Assembly (NCBI GenBank): GCA_003255025.1
Contig: QANY01008646.1
Location: forward strand, 1,548,905 to 1,612,904
Direction of reading: 5' to 3'
Origin: Datisca glomerata
Taxonomy: Eukaryota > Streptophyta > Magnoliopsida > Cucurbitales > Datiscaceae
DNA: 64,000 bases
Notes under the pieces: model-generated
Seen by the model: the letters and a program-made list of their open reading frames with translations, nothing else
What the model was told of the DNA's origin: nothing
Databases searched by the model: none
Position numbers and translations under genes: made by a program
In this document: positions 45,974-57,183 of the stretch, one piece after another
Position numbering within the stretch: position 1 is the first letter of the stretch
Layout: each line of letters starts with the position of its first letter

Positions 45974-48109
45974 TGTTGATCGTCAAGGCGGAAGTGTGGA
46001 GGCGTGTGGCCTTTAAAAAATTAAATTTTAATAAAATAAAACTTACGCAATGCCACGAAAATAAAATAAAAACTTTTATTGAAAACTATTTTTCAATGAT
46101 TCAGGATTCATTATATATCTATAAGTTAAATCTACAACATATAAGATTAGGAATCATATAACTCTTGTAGTCTATATCAAGTGTCCTTGCAAAAACCGAT
46201 CGATCCTCCGTTCTCACAAAATCGTTCCAATGATCAGTAGACTCCAAGATCTACATCAAGATCCTCCAAGTCAATCCTCAACACACTAGGACGTGTGTGG
46301 GCACGTAAAATATTACGAGACATTTTCTGTCTCTAGATGTTCTCAACACATGAGATCTAGAGATTTACTGAGAATGAATTTAGTGAGACGATTCTCTAAA
46401 AGAACGTGATGATTATTCTTTTAAAGATTTGATTAACGTTTAATCACATAAGAAAATCTCTCTGACACCAATCGTGTTCTCAATTTAACTCTTGATTGAC
46501 AAACTGATGATCTGACCAACTGATTCTCTCATCTTCTTTCAATAACCCAGGCCATTAGAATAATATTTATATATTCTAGATAATGGCATATCAGATTTTT
46601 AGAGATAAACTGAAATAATATTTAATTATAAAATTACTAATTGCAGTGGGACCCACTATAATTGTGCACAACTACAGTGTCACATGACACTACAGTGTTG
46701 CACACTCACTACTGTAGTGCCACATGGCATCACAGTAGTCCATGTCAATTACTGTGAATTAAATATTTATTTTAATCAGATAATTATCTAGATATTAGTA
46801 AATTTAAAATTAATATATTTTATATCTATCAATTAACTTATCTGTTATTTCACAAATAATATATTTAAATTCGTATCTAATAATTATTCAATTGTCTAGT
46901 TTCACAAATTAGATATTCTGTCTCACTTATTGATAATTAAAAAAATTGATAATTATTTATATATATATATATATATTCCGAAAATTATATTTAAATATAT
47001 AAATAATTCAATTAATTCTTAATTATCTCATAATTATGTATTTGTACCAGAATAAAAATTCGTTTTGCAAGTTAGTCATTTTCTCATGTTCTAAAATATT
47101 CACACCATAGACAACATAGTATAAATGTGACTTGGGGAGCATTGACTTATAATCCTAAGCTCCAATAAATCAGAATATTAATTAAACTTTTTAATTAAAT
47201 AATCTTCTTTATTGCTTTCATTATTACTCCACTATAAATCTGGAATTGCACTCTTAGAGATTATAGAATGTATTTACCAATTATTCTCATGTAGTCCACT
47301 GACATAATCATTTCATGTAGTTCTATCCTCCAATTATTGGTTCGTAAATTAGAACTAGTTAAACTACCATTTTACCCTTCTAATTGCCTCTTGATCCTTA
47401 AGTATCATTAATCCACTAGTGAATGGCTAATTTATAATCTTATTATAAATTTGAGCTCAATAACCATTCAGTTTCAGAATTAACACTTAAGGTAACCAAT
47501 ATACGATGCGTTAAAAAAGTTTAGATTCCAAATCTTATAAGGTCATGTCATCAGTCATCTACATCACTGAATCTCCTAAATAAAAGTCACTAATATGATT
47601 AACAAACAGACCTTAACGAGTGAATCAAAATATCCAGTTGACATGCATATGAGTTCATGACTACTCAGGATTCAGACTGATCTATATATGATCATCGAAT
47701 TGATGTGTATTAAATCTTTATGAGAACGACACTTTAATAAAGATATTAATTTACATCGATCATGTCATATATAATTTTATTATATAAATACCTTCACTAA
47801 GATGTCTATCTACATCAATGATCCAAATCTAGATTAGACGCATTCATAATGCTTAACGATCTGTACTAGCAATCATTCGTTAAAGATTTCATATTTTAAT
47901 ATGTTACTGACAATTTTATTCATTATCTATGATCTTAATCCTCTCGTACTAATACAAGATCATAGTCTTATTAATGAATATGGAATTTTCAAATATTTAT
48001 ATAAATTATTCAACAATAATGTAAAAGAACAATTATAAAAAAATGTAATCATCGTTAAATTTCATATCAAAATGTTAATACATATGCTTTGAGGGCATAA
48101 CCTCCAACA
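45974..48109 (-). repeat. 5' LTR of the nested Copia element
   Basis: 2136 bp. The coding strand begins TGTTGGAGGTTATGCCCTCA and ends ACGATCAACA. An AT microsatellite lies at about 46956-46976. It contains no genes. Confidence 0.93.
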
Positions 48110-48960
48110 CTAAGTAGCAGTAATATGCATGGCCCGCTAGTCTGTCAAGCATTTGATCAATAAATGGCAATGGGAAGTGATCTTTGCGTGTAGCTTTGTT
48201 GAGCTTTCTGTAATCAAGAATACTCTCTAACCGGTCACCGTTCTCGGTGAAATTAATTCATTCTTTTCATTGGCGACCATTGTCGTTCCACCTTTCTTTG
48301 GCACAACTTGCACAGGACTAACTCAAACACTATCAGAAATAAGGTAGATAATACCTGCATCAAGAAGCTTCAGCACTTCAGCTCTTACCACCTCCTCCAT
48401 ATTAGGATTTTACAGGCGTTGGTGTTCCACAGATGGTCTAAGATTATCCTCCATCAAGATATTATGCATCCAAAGCGATGGGCTAATTCCTCTTATGTCA
48501 GAGATTGACCATCCTAAGGTCGTCTTGTGCTCTCTCAATACCCTCAAAAGTTTATCCTATTGTTCACTATTTAAAGAAGTAGAGATAATGACAGGAAGAG
48601 TAGAGGCTTCTCCCAGATAAGTATATCGAAGGTGGGTTGGCAATTGCTTGAGTTCTAACACATGTGTTTTTCAATGGATGGAAATTATCTAGGTTTACAT
48701 TCTCCTAATTCTTCAAAAGGCCTCTTCATGAATATTGGTGGAGAGCTTCCAACCGATTCACACACTCTAAATTCTCTGGATCATCCTTGTCAATGTCTCC
48801 AACTAAACATGTTTCCAATGGTTCAATCGGATAGCTTTTCTTAATTGCTTCCTTGATATATTTCTCTGTACTATCCACCTGAAAGCAACTATCCACATCA
48901 TTAGGATTATTTAAATTACTTGTTCTTCTTGTACTCTCAAAATAAGCCGCACTTTCTGCA
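48110..48960 (-). pseudogene. Gypsy reverse transcriptase, 5' part
   Basis: The minus strand reads LDYRKLNKATRKDHFPLPFI and DQMLDRLAGHAYYCYL, up to the Copia target duplication at 48114. RT coding continues at 41346. Upstream (48960-48500) is decayed protease-RT linker sequence with frameshifts. Confidence 0.92.
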
Positions 48961-49654
48961 CATCAATAAGAGTTTTGTAGTCAAGAATGTTCTATCAAGA
49001 ATAATTGGAATTTCTCAATCTTCATCTATGTCAAGAATAATAAAATCAGCTGGGAAGATAAACTTATCACCTTTACCAACACATCCTCATTAATTCATAT
49101 TTGGTACAACGATCAGCTAACTGTAAAGAGACCGTTGTGGGCTTTATTTCTCCAAGACCTAGCTTCCTGTAAACCGAGTAAGGCATTAAGTTAATACTAG
49201 TTTCAAGATCACATAGAGCCTTTTCAAAATATAAAACGCCAATGATGCATGGAATAGTAAAACTCCTAGGGCCCTTTAGTTTTAGGGGTAATTTATTCTA
49301 CAAGATTGCACTACACTCCTTAGTAAGTGCAACTGTCTCATACTCCTCTAACTTTTTCTTGTTTGAGAGAATTCGCTTCATGAATTTGACATAGATCAGC
49401 ATTTGTTCCAAAGCATCGGCAAAAGAAATGTTGATATGCAGTTTCTTAAACACATCAAGAAACTTAGAAAATAGTTTGTTTAATTTCTGCTTTTGGAACC
49501 ATTGAGGGTATGAAATAGGTGGAACATACGATGGAGGATTATCAGGAAAGTGCTTTGACTTAGGCTTGTCTTCCTTCTTTTTTGATCTTTTGGCTAGATC
49601 ATTACCGATTGTCTCAGTTTTTGCTTCAATTGACTGAGAACTTTCAACAGACAT
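48960..49654 (-). pseudogene. Gypsy gag end and protease
   Basis: The open frame 49654-49298 is the gag C-terminal part, reading PPISYPQWFQKQKLNKLFSK and LEEYETVALTKECSAIL. Translation in a continuing frame gives LPLKLKGPRSFTIPCIIGVL and ALCDLETSINLMPYSVYRKL. The usual DLGAS protease active-site motif is altered here (DLETS), consistent with loss of function. Confidence 0.88.
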
Positions 49655-51108
49655 TTTTCTGAGGTTCTGCTAACCCCTTGCCACTATGAAGAGTAATGGC
49701 TTTTACTTGTTCTTTTAGATTCTTCTCAGTGTTGCTCGGTAGAGAACCTTGTGGCCTTTGAGTGAGTATTTCTAAAAGTTGACTCATTTGCTGCTCCAAA
49801 TTTTGAATAGGCGTAGCTTGACTCTGAATACTTGTTTTTTGTCTCTAAATACTTATTTCTTGGCTCTAAAGTGTAGCATCTGTTCTTGCCATTAATTGAG
49901 TTGTATTGTCTGTGAGCTAGACAAGAGCATCTTCTAAAGAAATTTTAGGTTGTTGAGGCTAAAACTTAGGTTGAGTAGCCACTGGTGGATTAATTACATT
50001 CTGACTATTCCTTCAAGACAAATTGGGGTGATTCAACCATCTTTGGTTGTAGGTATTGGAGAATGGATTATTCTACCTATTATAGTTCCCAACAAAGTTA
50101 GTTGGTTCAGACTGAGAATGAGCAAAGGGATTACCAGCTTGACATTCAGTGCTAGAATGAGGTCCATTACATAAGTCATAAACTTCATATGTAGCATGAA
50201 GTACACTAGCATTGGCAATGAAATAGCCAAATTGCTTTGACAGTGTAGCTACTTAAGCTATGAGAGTAGTAAATGCATCTATTTCATGAACTCCATGAGT
50301 CTTTCTTGGTACATTGCACTCAGTTTGGCATTGATAAGCATTAACAACCATATCTTATAGGAAGGCATAAGCATCATCATGTGTTTTTCTCATCAAAGCA
50401 CCTCATGTTGTTACATCTACTAGCGTCCTTGTTGAATTTCCCAAACCACTGTAGAAAGTTTAAACTTGAGCCATCCAGGGAGTCCATGATGTGGGCATCC
50501 TCTCAACATCTATTTAAACCTCTCTCAAGCTTCATAAAGAGACTCCATCTCATGTTGGGCAAATGTGGTGATCTCATTCCTCATTTTGGCTGTTTTAGCT
50601 GGTGGCAAGAATTTGGCTAAAATGTCTCAGATAGGCCATTCCAAGTAGTGATCAATACAGCTAGCAAAGATTTCAACCAACTTTTAGTCTTATCCCATAG
50701 TGTGAATGGGAATAATCTCAGCCTAATTACGTCAGTCGAGATATATTTGTGCTTGAATGTCTCACAAATTTTGAGAAAAGTAGCTATGTAAACATTTGGG
50801 TAATCGTTAGGTAAACCACTGAACTAATTTACTTGCACCATTTTAATGATAGCTGGCTTAATCTCAAAATTGTTGGCATTAATAATAGGGTGTTGAATGG
50901 TAGACGCAACCTCATTGACCACTGGCATAACATAGTCTCGAATCGCCCGGTTATTTTGGTTGTTCACAATTTCATGATTTTCTCTGACATCTTCTATGGT
51001 TTCTTGAGGTTGTTTAGAAGCTTCTCTCCTCACTTTTCTATTACGACGACAAGTTTGCTCAATTTTCATATTTAGGGGGGTCAAATTTTCGGCTCCAAAT
51101 TTTCTCAT
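49655..51108 (-). pseudogene. Gypsy gag
   Basis: The frame 51108-50824 starts MRKFGAENLTPLNMKIEQ. It continues, with frameshifts, through QFSGLPNDYPNVYIATFLKI, RLRLFPFTLWDKTKSWLKSL and LPPAKTAKMRNEITTFAQHE. These are the retrotransposon gag core (about 50560-50830). A knuckle-like segment, CNGPHSSTECQAGNPF, lies near 50120-50170. Confidence 0.9.
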
Positions 51109-51215
51109 ACACCTTAGAAAACGCCTGAAAATTTAAAATAGTAATTAATCATAATTTAAAAAAATTAAGACCCAAAGTAAAATTAAGAATATGTGACTCC
51201 AATATTATAAAAAAA

Positions 51216-51242
51216 ATCAATCCCCGGCAACAGCGCCAAAAA
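51216..51242 (-). other. Primer-binding site of the Athila-like element
   Basis: The minus strand just after the 5' LTR reads TTTTTGGCGCTGTTGCCGGG, one change from the TGGCGCCGTTGCCGGG complement of tRNA-Asp that Athila-type elements use. Confidence 0.88.
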
Positions 51243-51244
51243 CT

Positions 51245-52462
51245 TGTTACGATTTTTTCTAAAGTGCTAGTGTACACTATCATCGTCAAGTAATAGAATT
51301 TCTATGAAAATAGAGTATCGTCCACATGATTGATTGATATTAAAATATTAAAATTAACTATACCTTAATTTTAATTGAGAATGACGAAAAGTTGAGATTT
51401 TTTAATGAAATTAAACTAAACAGATTAATACTAATAAGAAGAAATAATTCAAATTTGAATAGTTAAAAGCTCTAGGTTATTCTATTTCACCAAACCAAAC
51501 ATGCTCTAAATTCTAAATCTCAATCAATCAATGTTTATCAAATTATTGACAACAAATTTCTCTAATGTAATTATCAATCTTTTTCAAGCAACGATAACTA
51601 TGAATCAAAAATACTAATCGCACATCTCTGTCAAATTAAATATATTGAAACTCATTAAGCATAAGAAATTGTAATTGCTACACTAGATTCATAATTATCT
51701 CTAACTTATGAAATTTTAATGGTGTTATAAACAGAAAGTAAATTTAATCATCAGTTCTCAGTCTCAGAATTATATCGAAAATCATCCAATAATTGGCTAG
51801 ACGATCCCAAGTATTTAAAATAGATTATAACACTCAATAGTACTGAATAAACATCGATTGAATTGAAAATTAAAATATATGAACAATCATGGTTTGGCTA
51901 CGCCATAGCCTTAGATAAGAAAATTAGAACATACTAAAATAAGAAAACATCCTACTAATGTTCATGAGCATAGAGAAAAGAGAGAAGAAAAACTAGATTT
52001 TGAGGATGAATTTGAAGTTGAGATCAGTTTCCGGGTTTAATCTTCTTGTCTCCAAGAGCTTTCTTACCTGCCTCTCACGTCCAAAAAGTCCTTTAAATTC
52101 CTTCAAATATTATATTTATACGTTAGGGTTTGATAATGATAAAATTGGAGTAAAAACGGAAATAACAAAATCATTATTGCACGCAGTGTCATGGCGCCGA
52201 AAGCCAGCGTCGTGGCGTTGGCGTTCTGGATCTCTTGATGCCATGCCAGCGTCACGATGCTGGCCCTTTGATCCAAGTCCGCCTTTTTTTATTCATCCAC
52301 ATTTTTGCCTTCTAAATATTTTCAAATCAATCTAAATGCACTAGAATATCTTATCTACAAAATAAAAGTAAACAAACATAAATCAACGACTAATCAAACT
52401 CAAAAAACTAATAAAATTAAAGTTAATATTATCTAAAATATGAGTGTGAAATGCATTAATCA
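51245..52462 (-). repeat. 5' LTR of the Athila-like element
   Basis: 1218 bp, matched by 29567-30720. It differs from the left copy by substitutions and small indels, including extra sequence near 52180-52260 (CGCCGAAAGCCAGCGTCGTG). This divergence implies that the insertion is not recent. The open frame at 52000-52335 is incidental. Confidence 0.93.
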
Positions 52463-52467
52463 CCAAT
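52463..52467. other. Target-site duplication of the gypsy element, right copy
   Basis: CCAAT directly after the right LTR, compared with TCAAT before the left LTR. Confidence 0.7.
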
Positions 52468-53446
52468 CCCAATGTGGGAGTACATATCTCACTACTCTAC
52501 CATTATTAATTCTATGAGTTGATTAACGTGAGATGAAGGATAAATGATTTATTTTACTATGATTATAAAAATTAAGGTGTTCAACAAATTAAAATTATTG
52601 ATGAATAATAATGTTAAATACTTTTTTTTGCTATTTTTCAAATATACTCATCAGAGATTGTGGGAATAAAAAGAAGTTAGACATTTTAATTTAAACATTA
52701 TTCCAAACAAACGTAACAATTCAATTACATGAGAATTATAAGAGATTATAACACGAAACAAAAGGAGCATCAAAACAATTCCATCATTATAATTTTTAAA
52801 ACAAATTTTACTCTCACGTTATCTCTCATCCGAATTTCTCCATTAACATCAAATACGATGTCATCCTCATATAAATATATTCAATATAATGTCTACTTGT
52901 TACATAAGAAACGAAACATGTTGGATTTTGACTGCCATAAAAAAACGAACAACCCCTCATAAAGCATTACTAAAAATTAATTGCCTAAGGAGTAAGGAGT
53001 GGTAAGCATGAACTATATCAACGATATGTTCTCAACACAAACTAAAAAACAAAAAGATATCACTGATACATCAATTCATAGAATCAATAACTAGTTCTAA
53101 TTAACAAACGTGCATGAAAATCAAAAAGAAAAAGCTGTTGTTTGGCATTATCCTTGACAGTGATAATTAATAGGGTAAGGGAAAAAAATAACAGCTAAAT
53201 GCCAGCCTGTGCCAATTACGTGTGCTCACTGTGACCTTTTAGGGACCAAAAGTCCTTTCAAAAACTACTACTAACTAATATAACTATTCTGTGATTAAAC
53301 CATTTTCAATGGGTCCGCGAATTTCCCACGCTATTTCCCAGTGTTTATTTCCCCCCCTTTTATATCCCCCAATTTCCACTTAACGTAACTTGAGTAGTTC
53401 TCTTCTCTGTGTGTTTTTTTATCAAGATTGAATTATTTGAAGTAAG
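52468..53446 (+). promoter_or_regulatory. Upstream region of the ERF gene
   Basis: About 980 bp between the retrotransposon and the ERF start codon, with no other gene. A TATA-like CTTTTATATCCCCC lies at 53357-53370, about 80 bp upstream of the ATG, in a C-rich context. An ACGT core (ATTACGTGTG) lies near 53215. The 5' leader is pyrimidine-rich. Before the retrotransposon inserted, this region would have continued into the TraB upstream sequence. Confidence 0.6.
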
Positions 53447-54010
53447 ATGGCTTGTTTTTGGAGCCAAGAGCCTTATCCTTATGATAGCTGCAACGTGAGC
53501 CAAGGGGAGAATTCTGTCGATTCACCACGTCCCTCTAAGTACCGGGGAGTTCGGAGCCGGAGCGGGAAATGGGTGTCGGAGATACGCGAACCACGTAAAA
53601 CCACGCGCATTTGGCTAGGTACGTATTTGACGGCTGAGATGGCGGCTGCCGCGTATGACGTGGCGGCACTGGCATTAAAAGGGCCAGAAGCAGTGTTGAA
53701 CTTTCCCAACTATGTAAGGTCTTACCCGGTACCGGCTTCCGCGTCAGCTAGTGATATTCGTGCTGCAGCAGCAAGTGCGGCGGCAGCCTTGCAACCGCAG
53801 TACTCGAATAGCGGAGAAAATTCGTCAGAACTGGGTCAGGTGGGGATGGAGTACTCCGGGGAGGAGTTTGTCGATGAGGAAGAGTTATTGAATATGCCCA
53901 ATTTGCTGGCGGACATGGCGGAGGGAATGATGGTTAGCCCACCTAGGATGCAGTTGCCATCGTCAGACTACTGCCCATATAATTACAATGGAGATGAACT
54001 ATGGAATTAA
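53447..54010 (+). CDS. AP2/ERF transcription factor, DREB-type ERF024-027-like
   Basis: Intronless, 187 aa. One AP2 domain occupies about residues 31-88: [20 protein letters not shown] at the start, then [20 protein letters not shown] and GPEAVLNFP. Val and Glu at the DREB-diagnostic positions (WVSEIREP) indicate DREB-type DNA binding (CRT/DRE-like GCC-core sites, nuclear). The usual RxWGKWV tryptophan is missing: the sequence is RSRSGKWV, one residue shorter. I associate this with the ERF024-027 branch of ERF group III. The C-terminus is acidic with [20 protein letters not shown], an activation-type motif of this group. A CMIII-like Ala-rich segment ([14 protein letters not shown], 102-115) follows the AP2 domain. 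The start context (AAGATGGC) is good. An AATAAA lies at 54258, about 250 bp past the stop. It is probably stress or developmentally regulated, but nothing in the sequence says which. Confidence 0.93.
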   Translation: MACFWSQEPYPYDSCNVSQGENSVDSPRPSKYRGVRSRSGKWVSEIREPRKTTRIWLGTYLTAEMAAAAYDVAALALKGPEAVLNFPNYVRSYPVPASASASDIRAAAASAAAALQPQYSNSGENSSELGQVGMEYSGEEFVDEEELLNMPNLLADMAEGMMVSPPRMQLPSSDYCPYNYNGDELWN

Positions 54011-54257
54011 TTAAACAAACCCAAAGTAAAAAATTAAGTGATAAATGGGTATTATGTTAAAAACAGAGACAGAAAAAGTTTTCATAATCGTGGTATAGTG
54101 TAGCGTATTTGAAGAGTTTTGCACTTTTGTCTCAGTTAAATATGAGTTTTTTAAGGTCAGTTTTTTCCCACGTGGTTTTGCTTTAGCTGATTCTGGTCAA
54201 GTAAAATATTTTTAATATTTCAGAATATTGAATGTTTAGTACCGATTTAGATATATG

Positions 54258-54263
54258 AATAAA
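54258..54263 (+). terminator. Candidate polyadenylation signal of the ERF gene
   Basis: AATAAA, about 250 bp downstream of the ERF stop codon, in T-rich surroundings. It is plausible only; plant signals are weakly conserved. Confidence 0.4.
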
Positions 54264-54269
54264 GATGTG

Positions 54270-56524
54270 GTGGGTGGATGTGTATGGGTAAGCAGGCTCA
54301 CAATCAGTAAGAGAATTGAAGAAGTGGAATGGGTATTGGGTCCCAAACGCTATCTTTAATTACTAAGAAAGGAAATTGTGAAAGCATATGTATAAGTGCT
54401 GTTGCTATGAGTGTTATGTTTGATCTACTTGTATATATGAGTGTTTAAGTGCATACATGTTTTCTTAATTCTCTTCTACTTTTGTTTTAGTAAAGGTAAA
54501 AACACTACACTTTTTAGAAAAGGAAAACAAATTAAGTATTAAGGAAGCAATACTTAATTTGATGGTGTGGATAAGAAGCTTAAAAGCAAGAGCTTTTATA
54601 TATTTAATATTGATGCAATTTTGTCTAGAGGCTGCTGGAATTGAAAAAAAAAAAGGGAAAGGAAAATGATTCCAACAAAGGATAAATCATATGTAATTAC
54701 TTGTAATTTCGTTTCATTTATTAATCAATTTATTAAATTGCATGTCCATGCCAAATTTGTGATGTTATGCTCAATAACTCCGACACAAGCGCCAATGCAA
54801 TTAAGTTTTTAATTTAATTATATTACTAAACTGAAGATAAGTTTGGTGCAACATATGAAATTATAAGTCGTTATATCATATTTGAAAGGTTTAGATATAC
54901 TCAATTGAAAAATTAAATAAATTGAAAAATAATACCAAAGATTTTGTATTAAAATGATTAATTTTTTAAAGATAAATTTTTTAGGTTAAGATGCTTTAAA
55001 ATCAGTGGATTTTTTTATGATAATTCTTCCAAATTTTATTTTTATAAGATTATAAATCATGAAGGGAATAAGAGAAATGGATTAATTTAAGATGTAAAAA
55101 AGAATCTAATTAGTTTGGTCAAACTAGTTTAATAAGTTGGTGGGGTCAACGATGAAAAATTCAAGACAAAATGAAAAAATTCACCTTCATATTCTATGAA
55201 AAGAAAATTAAGAAAAGAAAAATTTGGATGAAAAGGTCAATGAAGGGAATATCCCAAACCGTACAGCTTCTTTATAAAGTCGCTAACATCAAAGGACAAA
55301 TAGTTTTATCATTTATGAGCCCTTAGATTTGCTTTTCTCTTCTTCTTGTGTTTAATTAAATCCATTTAATTGTCATTTATTATTAATACGATGATTTATA
55401 TTGATTCGTGTGGAAGATCTTTTGAGGGTACGGTGCACTAATTTTATGAGATAATTAATGGATATATCCCGAACACTAATGGTTATCTAAAAATCTTAAT
55501 TGGGAGGGACTCGGATTTAACTAAAAAGAAAATTAAAATTTTCATGTTTTATAATTTTTTTTATTTTCTTGTATTTTAATTCGATCCTTATTTTTGCAAT
55601 CAACTGTCTAAATGAGAAAGTGATGGCTCGTTCGAACATGAACATACACCAATTAAAGTAGAGGCATCCTCATGCAGACGCGTAGAAAAGGGACTACTTA
55701 CCAAATTCTTTTTCTTTTAGTCCCCATTTCAGTGACAGTTGGCAGTTTTTCTTAATTGACATTTTTTCTCTCTTCTCTATCTGTCCACGTCAACTGTGGT
55801 TTAGATATAAGAACATATAGAATTAAATCTGGACATCGGCATCTTCAGTCTTGATTTTTTTTTAACAATCACAATATTATTGTGCAAAATGAAAGGTAAG
55901 AGTTATATCATGAGAGTCAAACATCGTTTCAACAACAATTTTTTCTCTATCAATCAAACTATAAACATATTGTGATCAACAGAAAAAAATAAAAAAATTC
56001 TAGCTATGATCTTGCTACTATTAGAAATAGCATCAACAACTGAGTTTAATTTCTCATTAACTCAATATATATATATATAAGCTAATAGTTTGACATAACA
56101 TAGACTCCGCTTGCTCATTATATTGGTGGCTAACTGCACACATCCTCAAAATTAAGAAAACTATCATAGCTCACTTAAAGTAAACCCCCATCAGATGATC
56201 TCCAATTATGATTATCTAGCAAGTTAATCTGCGAAGGGATAACTATTCTACCAGAACCAATAGCTTTAATATATAAAAAAATTATCCAATTTCCTTCTGC
56301 TAATAACATTGATTTGATAGAATCAACATCAATTCCTATTTTTTTTCTAAAAACATGAAGTCTTGAAATCTTGAAATGTATAAATAACTCTCATGATTGT
56401 GAAGATAGAAAACATATACTAACACATGAAGAAAACTGTAAGGATGTATGAAAAAAGAGAACATCAAACTATTCTCCCTTTCTCCTTACTTTATTGTTGG
56501 ATTCTTGTACTCCCATGCAACATA
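54270..56524. other. Intergenic region without a recognised gene
   Basis: AT-rich. 55890-56030 resembles 930-1070, a dispersed repeat. A short (TA)n run lies near 56066. No open frame of interest is seen. Confidence 0.5.
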
Positions 56525-56870
56525 CACTACTACAAAAAGGGGCTTAGATGACGGTAAACATCCGTCATCAAAATCCTATAATGATGGTCAAGTCACTGTC
56601 ATATATCAGACTATCATTTAAATTCATTTTACCAAAAATCATCATCAAAAGATACTGCCAAAATACTTTTGATAATGAGAAATCCCCGTCATTAAATGTG
56701 CTGTAAAAACACCTTTAATGTCGGATATTGCCTGTCATTATAGGTGTCACAAAAACACCTATAATGACAAGGAATCCCCGTTATTAAAGGGTCTTTTATA
56801 AAAAAAACTGTCATGGAAATAAAAAATCTACTTTCCCATGACAGTTTTTCATTAATATTATTTAACTTTA
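56525..56870 (+). mobile_element. Terminus of a second CACTA-like element
   Basis: It begins CACTACTACAAAAAGGGGC, a classical CACTA terminal inverted repeat. Short subterminal motifs follow, in both orientations, of the type CCGTCATC, CCCCGTCATTAAA and CCTGTCATTATAGG. A perfect inverted repeat of 15-bp arms (56733-56747 and 56755-56769) lies inside. I could not find the matching right-hand terminus, so the extent is unknown. The GC-richer block at 59385-60080 resembles the subterminal coding-like region of such elements and may belong to it. Confidence 0.7.
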
Positions 56871-57183
56871 ATCCTCAACACCACATTCTCCACAACCACA
56901 AACTCAACTCAAAGAAGTAAATAGATAAATGTCAAAAGCAAAAAGCAAACAAACAAACACCTATTAAAGCAGGTTTATGATATCTTAAGTGAGAAAGAAT
57001 AAAAGTTCAATCTCAAATGTAGAGTCCTCAATTGATAAATTAACACTTACTAATTGATGTTTGTCTAGAGAGCATACTCTTGGAAATGATAAAAACAAAT
57101 AGAGATCCAAGTATTTTTATAACCCTAGAAATATAATGTAAGAAAAACAAGTTCTATCAACTAATCTCAAGAAATTAAATATA

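Larger units (their letters stand above)
41352..48109 (-). mobile_element. Ty1/copia retrotransposon nested in the gypsy RT
   Basis: The 6758-bp element has TG...CA ends and a perfect 5-bp target duplication. On the minus strand: complete 5' LTR (48109-45974), tRNA-Met-type primer site, a long leader (about 45960-44120), gag, protease, integrase, and RT as far as about 41540. It then jumps to the last 190 bp of the 3' LTR (41540-41352). The rest of RT, RNase H, the polypurine tract and about 1.9 kb of the 3' LTR are deleted, so the copy is non-autonomous. Coding frames are better preserved than those of the gypsy host element, consistent with a later insertion. Confidence 0.95.
29567..52462 (-). 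mobile_element. Ty3/gypsy LTR retrotransposon, Athila-like, with two nested insertions
   Basis: The element is bounded by two LTRs (29567-30720 and 51245-52462) in the same orientation, each TG...CA on the coding strand. A near-perfect 5-bp target duplication flanks it. On the minus strand the order is 5' LTR, tRNA-Asp-type primer site, gag, protease, RT, RNase H, integrase, a long spacer, an extra ORF with the 'putative plant transposon protein' domain, polypurine tract, 3' LTR. The extra ORF after integrase, the tRNA-Asp primer site and the TTTGGGGGTATT polypurine end suggest the Athila (or related Tat) branch. A CACTA element (34605-39386) and a Copia element (41352-48109) sit inside. Without them and one copy of each target duplication the element is about 11.3 kb. 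Frames are broken by frameshifts, so it is not autonomous. Confidence 0.92.

Noticed and set aside
53479..53709. Minus-strand frame opposite the ERF gene
   Set aside because: It is antisense to the AP2 domain codons and is explained by the GC-rich coding strand.
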